From the NCBI RefSeq assembly GCF_010183535.1, contig NC_071333.1:8864587-8928586 (forward strand): a DNA stretch of 64,000 bases, read 5' to 3'. Both the position numbers and the translations under genes were made by a program. The notes under the pieces were generated by a model that worked only from the letters and a program-made list of their open reading frames with translations, made no database searches and had not been told where the DNA came from. Each line of letters starts with the position of its first letter. The stretch's first letter is position 1. The DNA comes from Caenorhabditis remanei (lineage: Eukaryota; Nematoda; Chromadorea; Rhabditida; Rhabditidae). Below are positions 35,101-47,100 of this stretch, in pieces.

Positions 35101-38100
35101 ATGAAGAAGAGGAAAAACGTTATGTGCTTTATATCTCTAAGCATTCCGGCATTTTATTGCACGCGTTTTTTTCTGTTTCTTTTCCATGTTCTTCTATTTC
35201 ATTTCCTTTTTTGAAGAGCTTCATAAACAACTTCCTTCTCTAATTAACCTCGTCCTCATCTCTCTTTCTCTATTTTCAATACTCAGAATCAATCTAAGAA
35301 GGTTTTCTTTTGTTAATGATATATCCTGGAGAAGAATAAGTGGTAATCTCCAGGTCATCAATCATGCCGGATCTCCTCTCTTATAATGACATACCTCTTT
35401 TGGAACTGGATTCGTTGGGTCGCATTTCCCGAGGTCCACGATGGAAGACCAGATACCATTGTCAAACTGAAAACGAAAAAAACATGATATTGCGCATTTG
35501 ATCATAGTGTTTTTGGGCTCATTAGGAAATAATGACTCATGTATATGCGCGTCTTCGTTTTTTTCCCACACTTGCAAAAAAAGCTGTCTACTCTTCTTTA
35601 TCTTGGTGCTCACCAATTTTTGGTTGGTTTCAGTCCATATGTGTTCGTGTTTTACACTAAAACATATAGTTGCTCTATTCAGTTTTTCAAGATGGCAACT
35701 TTCTCTCAGTGGTCATTTAACATTCAAATTTCTTCTGAAAATTCAACCATTTCCAGATCCGTAGTTAAGCTTACAAACAGAAAACAGAGCTTACACCCAC
35801 ACCCAATTCAATCTGTGATTATTATACTCAGAACGGCGGCTGTGAAATGCGTACGGCTTCTGTTATCCAGAAAAAATTTGAAAAATGGAGTTGACATGTC
35901 TTTTTAAAAATTTAGTTATGATGGCTTAGTAGAAAAATAGTTAACACGAAAGAGGTCAATTCGAAAATGAATAGTTCCAATTTTTCTGTTTTCAGAATGA
36001 AAGGAGAAATGAAAACATACATTCCTCGGTTTTCCTGATTTCGCATTTCTCTTATTTGTTGTTCATTTTCTTTCAATTGTCCTATTTTATATTTTACGAC
36101 CTTACAGTACGCCTAACCAGACTAGTCGTTTGTACTATAGATGAACAACCTCTCATGGCCTTCGGCTTTCATGATTAGGACTGTTTTCACTTCCTCTTCC
36201 AATTTCTCTTTGGAATTATTTTCGGGAAAACTGACAGCTGCTAGCAAAACCCATTTGTGGCGTTTGAAGAAGAATAACGGTTTTAAGAATAATTTTATAT
36301 AACTTTATTCCATTCTTTGTTTTCTTTTTCACTTCTTTTGACTTGGTAATATTATGCAAAATTTTTCCGGGAACGTGTAGAAGGAGAATTTTTTAATTTT
36401 TAATATTCAGATAATACAAATAACGTTTTAGAAGCACTAGTTCCACGAAAAGCGAGAAAATCTTTCTTTTTCGCTCCAAAATAATTCTTCTAACTCCCTC
36501 AACTCATAAAATTAGCCTGCACAGGTGGTTATAAAAGATCACTCCAGAGATCTTCATCTATAAACCTCCAAGTATGTCCTCACATGGAACTTGAGCAATG
36601 CTCAATTCGCAAAAAACGCATAAATTAGTTTTGTTTATGCTGGAATTTTTATCGCTGAATGAGAAAGAGTAAAAAATAGGAATGAGAGAGAACGAAAAAG
36701 TTTGCCGTAGCAAATCGTCATATTTACACCAGTTCTATCTTTTCATCATCATTCATCCAAGTTCCTTTTTTTCTTGGTAGCAATTTCAGGCAATGTTCTA
36801 ATTCAAGAACCAAACCATCCTTTCATTTAGGTTTGTGATCTTTAAAACACTTTTTGTCTTTTTTTTTCTCATTTCCCAATCTTAGAATGCGGAACGGATT
36901 TCTTTATGAGATAAAATAAGATGAGGAAAAGAGGCGGGAAGCCAATAAGAGCTAAACCAAAACAGAGCGTTGAAGAGTCAAGTGACGAATATCAAGGGAG
37001 TCATCTAGTCCATTTAGAAAGAAGGTTTATTTTAATCTAAAACACTTTAACGGATTGCCAACCACACTTATCGTCTTGTATTCAGCTTAATAAGATTCTT
37101 GAACCACTAATTTGCCGCCTACACCAAGAAATAGCCAAATAACTCTTCCTTTTCTCATATTCCAGTATTTCTAGTTACTACGATAAATTGTGGTCATTGA
37201 GTCGAGTCGAACACACATACTTATATTGGGTTCCCTATTACAGATCAAAACAAAATCATAAAAAAATGAGAAATGTGTGTTCATTCCAAACGCATGTGTC
37301 TTGGTCTTAAATTGGTTCAATCAAATCTTTCAATCACATTATCGCTTCTCGTTTCTCAAGCATTGCATTCCAGCCCTTTTGGTACCCTTTGAGACGTTTA
37401 CTTTAGGCTCTCCAAAAGAAAAAGAAGAATTCCGAATGCACACTTTACATTTGTTCCTTTTCCCAGAAGTACAATTGAATATTCACCTATCTCATTGCAC
37501 TTCTCTCTTTTCGGACCAAAAAGTTGGAAGCTTAAAGGAAAAACGAAGGAGAAACATTTGTCTACTTTTTAGTTGGACTACTGGGACATGCACACTTTGA
37601 GTTCTGAGGACTTTCAAAGCATTACTCAGGATTTCAAACTATGATTTAAAATTCTGTAGCATCGTTCAAAAAGTTTTCTCACGTCTCAGAAACATTTCCA
37701 GCGTCTTTCTTAGTAGCCAAGCATACTGAAGACGATTGCATGTATTCTTCTCATGTTTTGACACTTTTTCTACGCGTGGTGCCAGAATATGAAATATTTT
37801 CATTTGAGAGCAGCGGACCCACCCAACTCATAGTGTTCTATTTGATTCTTGTCTATGTCTCCACTGTCTACAACTTCCTCTATTCTTGGTCGTTTTCTGT
37901 ATTTTCCAACTTTTCATTATACATTGTTGATTTCAAGTCAGCAAAAAAGACAGAAAACATCTATTGAGTCTTTTTTCCTACAATTTGCTATTTTATAAAT
38001 TCCAAAAAATGATGAGAACGTCAAAAAAGCGGGGGTCTTAGACGGACCCTATTGAGCCTTCTCTAGCTTCCAAAAACATCATTTTTGGACATAACATTTG

Positions 38101-41100
38101 CAGCTGAGCTTGTCATCTTTCATATATCCGGCTGCCTATGTATAAGCTCCAATTTCAAAACACAGTTAGCTATTGCTTCTGTACAGAGAAAATCAGACAT
38201 CTTTAATTTTCAGCTGCCTACTGTCTTGATATTCTCAGGCTGACAAAACATGATCACAGCTCGAACAAATATCAGTTCACTCGACATTCCCTTATTCTTC
38301 CCAGTCCTTCTGTTGTCCGTTCTATCCTCATTAATTTTTTTTCCCAACAATCACATATCGAAATTTCTATTCTTAGTATTATTTGTATTCCGTCACGGAT
38401 TTTAATCAAAAACTTGTTTTGTTACTTTTTCTCCTGGCTTTCGGCTTCATATTCCGCGCCACCCAACCTAATCATTTCCTCGTTCATTCGTTCATTGTTC
38501 CTCTATATTTTCGTTTATTCCCTTCTCAAGTTACAATGTTTGGCAGAAAAAGGATGGAGGCCGACAATTCGACTGTCATCAATCCGGTGGCCCCGACGTA
38601 TCTTATTAGTGATTATATCGAAATCGCCTACTTGGGAATGGTTTTAATGCTTGGGGTGCCAGCAAATGTTGTCATTCTGAAGAAGTTAATCAAAGAAATG
38701 AAAGCGTGCAATCGTGATATGGTCAAGGTTGGTACTATTGTAACCTTTGGACAAGCTGTTTATTTTGTTACAGAGTGGCTTTGTGATGTTGAAAATCAAT
38801 CTGAACATTACTGATCTTCTCATTTTGACCTACTCATTGGGAAAACTGATTTGGCTCATCACTTATAGATGGATTGGAGGAGACATTGCCTGTAGAATGT
38901 ACCAGGTGGGAATACCAGATTCCTAACAAAAAATATGACCTTTGATTTCAGATGTTCTCCATGTTCTCCTTATACAGTTCATCTAACATTGTGATGTGTA
39001 TTGCGTTGGATAGGCTCAGAAATGTTATCTATGCAAACCAAATTCATACCAAAACAAGCAAGGTAAGTGGTTCTTATTACAGTACAAAAGTTTGGTAAAC
39101 TTGGAAAAACTTCTTATTTTTTCAAAATTTGCACGCGTGGGCTAACTAGTCTGTTTATCTATTGCTAGGAAGAAATTCTTAGAATTTGCATAACAAAAAA
39201 CCTATTTAAGGGTGTGCATTTTAAATATGTTTACGTGTTTGAAATATTTTGAAAGAGGAAGTGTGTCAGTTCAAAAAGTGTATTTTCAGATCAGTACTGT
39301 CAAAGTGCTCGCTTACGGTTCCTGGTTAGCTGCCTTCGTTTGCAGTTTGCCCCAATTTTTCCTTTTTCAAACGGTCGAGGTTAACCCTAACTTTATCCAA
39401 TGCTCGGATGTCTGGCAGATACGTCGTCACATTAAGAAAGAGAACGAGTATTTTCCTGAAGAATCATTTGTTTTGACTGAAACTTTCGAGAATATATACA
39501 ATATTGTTCACTTGGTAGGATTGAGGTTGGTCTCAACAAGTTTGATTACGATTCTGATTACAGTTCTTGGTTTTCTGGGGACCATTGATTGTACTCATTG
39601 TGACATACGCTGTGATTGCCACCAAACTAATGAAATACTCGCTTAGAGCACCTGGAACTCAAAGTGTCAGGCGACCTATGCCAACTGCAGCTGATGATTC
39701 TCCGAAAGGTTAGCACTAGTAGTACATATCAAAAAACAACCCATTTTTTCCAGATGTCATTGTTCATGTCAATTTGGAAGATGGTCTACTTAAGAAAGAT
39801 GGGAGTTTTAGAAAAGTGAGTAAGAGATATTTAGGAGTCTAGGTACCTATGAAAGATTCATATTTCCATTGTTGTCCTAGACTGATTATTTTTTCCATCT
39901 GCTTCTGGATATACAGAATAACATATTAAAACAAGAATAGAACAAGATACGGTAACTGACTCATATTCTATTTTTTCAGGTGGTCAAGTGTTGTAAGGAA
40001 GAATTAATCCCCAAACAACACCGAAAGAAATCCAACCGAAAGAACGGAGGAAGTGGGTTCAATTTTTATGGAACACATTTTTTCACAAAAAAAAAACTTT
40101 GTAGAAGACTCAACAACCACTACATCGTCGACATCGACACGTGTACCAACGTGGCGGAAACAAATGCGCAGTCGGGTGTTCCGAACAACAATGCTCGTGA
40201 TCCTCACCCACTTCCTTTTCTGGTTCCCATATAATGCACTTGGACTAATGAAGTATATTAATCAGGGGATGTTCGAGTAAGTTACACCTCATCTCGTCAG
40301 TTTTTTTTCAACAAAAAAGATTTGCGCATGATATTTCAAAAAAAAACTTTGAAACGTCAGCATACACTTTGTATGTTTTCAAAAGGGTAATTCGGGATAA
40401 AAAAAACGTATTTATTTTGTTGGAATGATGTCAGGTTTGTAGCTTTTTGAAAGAGGGAGTGTGCTGTCAGTAAGCTTCTTGACAGGTTTACGAGTAGTCG
40501 TAAAACTTTTCCAAACATCCGTACCAAGTGGTCGCTGTTCTTTTTTTGAACAAAAAAATAATTTCCAGGGGGTGGAAAAAGTAAGAATAATAGTTAACAT
40601 TTTTGCAGGGTTCTCAGCGCCAATGCCAATATCTTCAAAGATTTGCAAATTCTCATCACCCTCATCAATCCGTTCCTTTATGGATTCTCTACAGGAAACT
40701 AAATTTTTTTAATAATTATCATAAATCAGCAAACACTAAAATGATCTCGCACTTATTTGGTTCTTTTAATAATATTTTGGACTTGACTATACACGTGGAC
40801 ACTAATAAAATTTCAGTTAGAAAAAACCACTAAACTAGTTCTTGAATGATTTCAGAGTGCTAAAAGAGTCCAAACCGACAAATGGCTTCTGTTGTTGGAA
40901 AATTTGTTCGGGCAAACGGAAAACATGATTCACAAGAAACGGTTGTTTTCAAGAAATTTAATTGTACTAATTTAACCAATTTTCGCTGGAAGCTTGGAAG
41001 GGGACAATATACTATAAATTTCATAGCAGTCTGCTTTCTGTTTTACAGTTTCCAGCAAGATATTAAAAACCAATGGATGTGTCAGAGATCTGCTGACCGA

Positions 41101-44100
41101 GCTCGTACTTATATTATTCAATTTGTCTAGGAAACAATTCAAATTCAAAATATTTCCGGAAACTAACCTAACAAAAATTTCCTCTCTCAACAAGTGATTC
41201 ATATTCATACATCATGTCCTCTCTCGGGTTTATCCAAAAGCTTATTCTACTCAAAACTCTATATACTAAAAAAAAGAAACTTGTCTGAAACGTCATTCAA
41301 ACATGTGAACACATCGACGCCCCATATTATAGTTGGATTAGAGTTGGTGAAGATGAGCTCGTTTCAAATCTGAGGTGTTTGATCTGTTGGTACCAGAATA
41401 AAACTTCCGTAGCATATTATATATTTAGTGTGTGTTTATTCTTATTTCATTATTTTACTCATTACTAAGAAATGTGTCGCTTCTTTTTTCTATCGGAATA
41501 TTGGGATATTTGTTTTGGAACGATTTGTTCTGAATGAACTCATATCTGTCTTCCAAAGGAATCCTTTTTCTATCAGACATCCATGTTTAGACAACCTCCA
41601 AGTTATTAAAACCACCTACGCCGGAAAAGAAATCTCAATCTAGATTCTTTCTTTGTGTCCTTCTTTTCATTTCTTCACTTCCCTTTTTTCTCTGTATTTT
41701 GAGTCTGCACCTATTTTTTCTTATTCCTCATTTCATCGATGAGCAATGAATATCATTAGATGATATGGTAATGACGAACAAACTAATTAGCACGATTATA
41801 TTCCGTCGGGAAGACACAAATTTTGTTCATTTTGCGGCACGACTCCGCCCATTTCGTGAGTAGGAGGGCTCGTTGTCTGTTCTCTTTTTTGTGCGGATCA
41901 CTCCATTGCACTTGGTTTCGAAACTTGGAAAAGATCCCCACAATGATTTCTGCTGCCCAGGGCATTTTCCATCGTTTCAGTCGTTTTATGTTTACATCTT
42001 GTGTTTATGGGCCAACATGCCACGTACTCCATTTTCTGTTATTGTCCCAGAAAGAGAAGAATAGGCTTGAACGTTCTATTTTTGCTTCTTCTGGTTATGG
42101 TCCACTTGTTTTTGTGGTTCCACGGAAAATGACGAGCCTTCTCCATTTAGGAGTGGGTGGTCTTTCCCACGAACAATTTACAAGTCTGTGGTCGTTTAGC
42201 CGGAATCTGAGGACAGAATTAAATTTCTTGTTCTCATGCCAGTTTTTGGAATTGGATACATAGGAAGTTGATTACGATGTCTCGATTCGGATATTTTTCT
42301 CAAGCACTTGATCGTTGTCTATGAGTTCAAGTACAATAGCTAAACTAATCGTTTCTGTTCTTTTTTACAAAAAAAAGAGTCGTCATTTCAAAACGTCAAT
42401 TCTTGTTGTTTGGCAACGAACTCTTGAAAATTCTAGCCACTTCAAAAAACCTCGAGACCTAGGGCTTGATCGTAGACAAAAAATGAAAAATGCATATACA
42501 TGACCAATTCGGATGCGAAGTTTCGTTTCTTATCGAACAGAGACGGAAAAACTGGTGAGGCGTACAAAAAGGGTCCCAGAAAAATTGATAGCGCCGAACT
42601 AAAAGTTATGTGCAGCGATGCAAACGACTTTGAAAAGCAATTATCGTGTTTTTGTGTTCAGTTACCACTTATTGCCCTTCCACCTTCTTTTGTTCTAACA
42701 CGTTCTTTCATGTCTAAAACGTTTTTCTTGCTAATCCTGTTACATTTAGTACTGAGAAAAAAAAACATTCGGTGCATAATCCACTTCTCATTGTCTGTAG
42801 ACGCTGACATTCAGTTCAACATATTGGATCTCAACCTAGGTTAGTAGACAGATGACTGAGCGTTGGTAGCCTGAGGATCATTTATTATGTGTTTTTGTTC
42901 ATTTTCTCATCCATCTTTTGTGGTCCCTTACTGAAGAAGCGCACAGGAAATCAGTTCATTTCCTTTTTTCCCTTTAACCTCGAATGAGAAATTGTTAGTT
43001 TCCTAGATTCTGATGGAATAAGATAGTGTAAGATTCTTTTCTCTCTTCCGAGGCATCCACATGTTTGTATCTTTATTAATTTTGCCTCTATTATATCTAT
43101 TTAAAAAGAGGGTATGGAATGTAGAATTTAATTAGAAGGGCAACGAATCCCCCATCCTGAGCCGGAAAATTACTGGAAGAAGAGTCGTTCGGAAAAGAAC
43201 GGAAACGTATCTAACAGAAAAAAACACGCTTAGAAAATAGCAGAAATACTACTAAATTTAAACAAAAAACTAATAGTGAACGCCTAAAACTAGGTTTCAC
43301 AGTTATGATTTCCCTTTATAATCTTAAAATTTAGTGTTTTGTGACATGTTGTTTTTGTGACACAGCTAATGTGAGAGTTTAGTTTATCCTTGCGATATAT
43401 CCTAATCTCCCGCTAGGAATTATTACTCAAATCGGTCATGCAATACTATGTAGTAGCGGAGAAAAAGTAACATAAGGTCTCTGACACTCTAGTTTTAGGA
43501 TAACGATTGAAAATCGTCTTAATATAAGTTACTTTCTTGCTCACAATGGTTCTTTGAGCCTCTATCTTTTTTTTAAAAACATTTTTGTTGACATAAATCA
43601 AACGAGCAAAAACGTATTACCACTAGAGTGCCTTTCGGACCAAGAGGTAGTCCAAGTTCAAGGTCTTTGGAACGGCGAGGCTCCACCCTCCGTTTGGAAT
43701 GCTCTTCGGTTATGATGAGTCGCATGTTTATCTTCTTCGCTCTGGCCGCCCGCACACGCATTTGCAAAATTTCAATTTCCGCCATTTTTCTTACTCATGG
43801 GGACAGGGGAGCCTTGGATTTACTCCTAAGAAGGCTTGAACGGCCGAACTAGTTGAAAACGAGGCAAAAATGAGTTTATTATTTTGTTGATCACATATGC
43901 CTACCGGCTAGTTCCGTTTGAATTGGAAAATTGAAGCGGCACGATAGAAAAAAAAACGACTGGGGCTAAAAAAATAGAAAACGGGATCTACGTCATTATA
44001 GCACTAATGTTTTATTTTACTTTTTATAACTGTGAACTTTGAAAAATGAGAAAGTGTAAAGAGTCAGAAAAACTTTTTAGCATTGCACTTTGGATAAATC

Positions 44101-47100
44101 TCATGATTATTCAAAAAAAATTCTCAGCTTTGGTTATGAGTTTCTTCCATAGTTCTCATTCTAGACAATTTCTGATTCTCACCCTTTGAATCTAGAGATT
44201 CTGAATAGAGATAAAAGGTTCTTATACTGAAATTCAAAAACAACTCTGTTCCACTTTCTCCTATTTCTCGTGTGCTTTTTCATTTGTCCCATCAACATTC
44301 ACAACCCTATTTTTCTCCGATTCGCTATTTTCTCCGGTAATGATGCCACTTATGTTGTCGTAAAGTTTTAGCTCACAGTTGTCGCGTATGATTTTCGAAT
44401 TAAAAAACAATCACATGATAAAACATAGGCAGATAATTTGCTTCAATTATCTCGGATGGACGAGAAAAATAAATCGATCTTTTTCCAAAAGGTGGGTGGA
44501 GCAATTATTGTGCTCCGTATTATGCTCCGTCTAAACCTAGTTATACTGGTTTTATTTCTTTCTTTTTGCTAGTTGTTCACTTTTTCCAATCTTATTCAAA
44601 TAAATCTCTGATCTATTCATTCTCAAAGAACACCTTACACAATTCCAGTTAATTACATTAGAAAATAAGAAAATATTTTTGGTCATTTTTTTTCAATTTA
44701 CATTACGTGAGTCCGCCCCCCCCCCCCCTCTTCCCACATTTGAACACTTTTTTTTTGTAATCTCGAATGCTCACTTCCTCTTTTTTTCTTGCAATTCGGC
44801 ATATGTTTTATTGGCTCGTTGTGCATAAGATGAGAAGAAACAATTCTCGTGATTTTCTTCAATTTCTTCCTTATGTATCTATAGTACCATTGCCTAGTCA
44901 CTGAAAAAAGGAAAAGAAAAAAAGGCACTCAGTTCCGGGAGGCCACCTTCCATATTTTGGTCGTCTTTGCTATGTTCGTTATGTTAGGAACGTATCCATT
45001 TCTAATTTCCCTCTTATTTTCCTATCTTCCACCAAACACCGTCCGTCATTCTTTTCTTTCTACTTGTACATATAACTTCCCTGTCACTTAGTTCAAACAA
45101 ACAAGTTTTCTAGTCCTCTTTTTTCCTGAAAAAAAGTGTTGACCCAAGGACAGTGACGGGAACACAACAAGATAGGAAATTGCAGCTGAATTCAATTGAA
45201 AAGAGGAGAAAGGGGGTGTTTAAGATTGAGAAAGTCCTTCGACTTGTTTTCCTTTCACCCGAAGAATATATTCTTGGTTTGAACCCAGACTTGAATAACC
45301 AACATTCATGAATCCTATTCTTGTTATTTCTGTTATTTCTTTTGGTTTCATGACTTCTTTGACTTTATGATTAGAACACATATTCTAATTTTAGATGTTG
45401 GAGACGTCCACTCGGATGTCAACAGTTATACCAGAAAGGTTATGGTCAGAAGTAACAGAAGCAAGTATACTCCTGGTTTGCGATGTTGCTTACTGTTTCG
45501 TCGCTCTTATTATGTTATGTAAATTGATAAAACAACCCAAGTGAGCGGATAACACAAAAAATCACAGTTGACCAAGCTGCTTACAGAGTAAAACGCCCAG
45601 TTATTCATAATGGGCAATCGGGAAGCAACAAATCGTTTTTGCTTTTTAAGAAAAGTTTGTTCGTCAGTGACTGCATGATCATGTGGATTTACGCATCTGT
45701 GAAGGTAAATTTGCATGTAATAGGAGAAGGTGTTCCTTACGGATTGTTACTGATGCCAATATTTAAACAGATAGGCAGACCAATCTCTAGCTCACTCAAA
45801 TAGTGATTTCAGGCAGCGTGGCTGCTACAGTTTGAGTGGAAGTTCGGAAACTTGGGATGCAAAATGTATAGGTACTGGTCATCTGTAGCGTTCTTCTCCA
45901 ATTCGAATACTGTCTGCGGAATCGCTGTGGATAGGTACCTAGCAGTGTACAGTAATCATATCATTGGTGAGTCTCTATGTAAAAATTAAAATATTTGAGC
46001 TCAATCACAAACGGTCTTCAAGTAATCCATTATTTTGTAAAAAACAAAAAGAAAGTTTTCCAGGCGCTCGTCAATATGAAAGAACTAAGAAATTGTTATA
46101 TGGAGTCTGGCTAATTGCTGGAATTGCGGCTCTACCTCAGATTTTTGTCTGGGAGACATACCGTCCAAGTTCCGAAAATTGGGAACAATGTGTCACCGTG
46201 TTTGCAATCAAAATTCACAAATTGCCAACTGATTCTCCGATACGAAATGAAATCAATTTTCATTCAATGCTCTATGAAGCATATCACCAAGCAATGTCAT
46301 TTTGGTTGCCTCTCAGTGTCACATTTTCTTGTTATGCTCGTATGTTGAGCCGACTTATCCCATTCTGGCCATTCAATGTGCTCACTTCTTATGAAGATGA
46401 GAGACAAGAAACGTAAGACAATAAAACATGTTACGTTTAGTCATATTGAAATTGCAGACTATGCACAATATTCTGGAGTAAGATGACCGACAAGATCAGA
46501 TATTTCTGCTGTGGAACAATATTCCGGCGCAAGAGTTACGTTTCTCAGCAATCGGCAAGAAGTAGTGAAATATGATCCTGATGGAAGAGAGTAAACAGTT
46601 CTTTTTTCAGTCCCTCTTGCTGGTACGACGCGTCACCCACCCACTACGGCTTTACGACGACAACTTGGGACTACAGTGTTTACGAATGCCTGTGCAATTA
46701 TTGTAACTCATGTTGTTTTATGGATGCCATATAATATAATCAGTTTATCAAGGTTTGTTTGTTTTGTCTCAATTTGATACGTATTGTTGTTTTCAGATTT
46801 GTTAACGAAGGATTCTATGAAATAATATCTCAAAATGGTGGCAACCTCTGCGAACTTCTCATTCTTCTCAGCTCATTTGTGAACCCAATTCTTTATTCCG
46901 GTGGCACGAACACTGTGCATCGAGTCTAGTCATCCGACACACATTTTCAGACAAAAACTTAGATAAATTATGTATAAATATTTTCGGCTACAATGCATTT
47001 GTGATCTATGTCATTATTTTTTGATGTGCTGATTTTTCTCTCCCTCTCACACGTTTCTTTTCTTTTCCATTATCTGGGTTTGCGGGCTTTTACGTTGGAA

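Larger units (their letters stand above)
40703..45394. other. Intronic DNA between the two nested GPCR genes
   Basis: No spliced gene recognised. Open frames with some coding character occur at 40882-41130 and 42500-42844 on the plus strand and 43573-43785 on the minus strand; only the last is listed separately. A 13-C homopolymer lies at 44716-44728. Confidence 0.45.
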
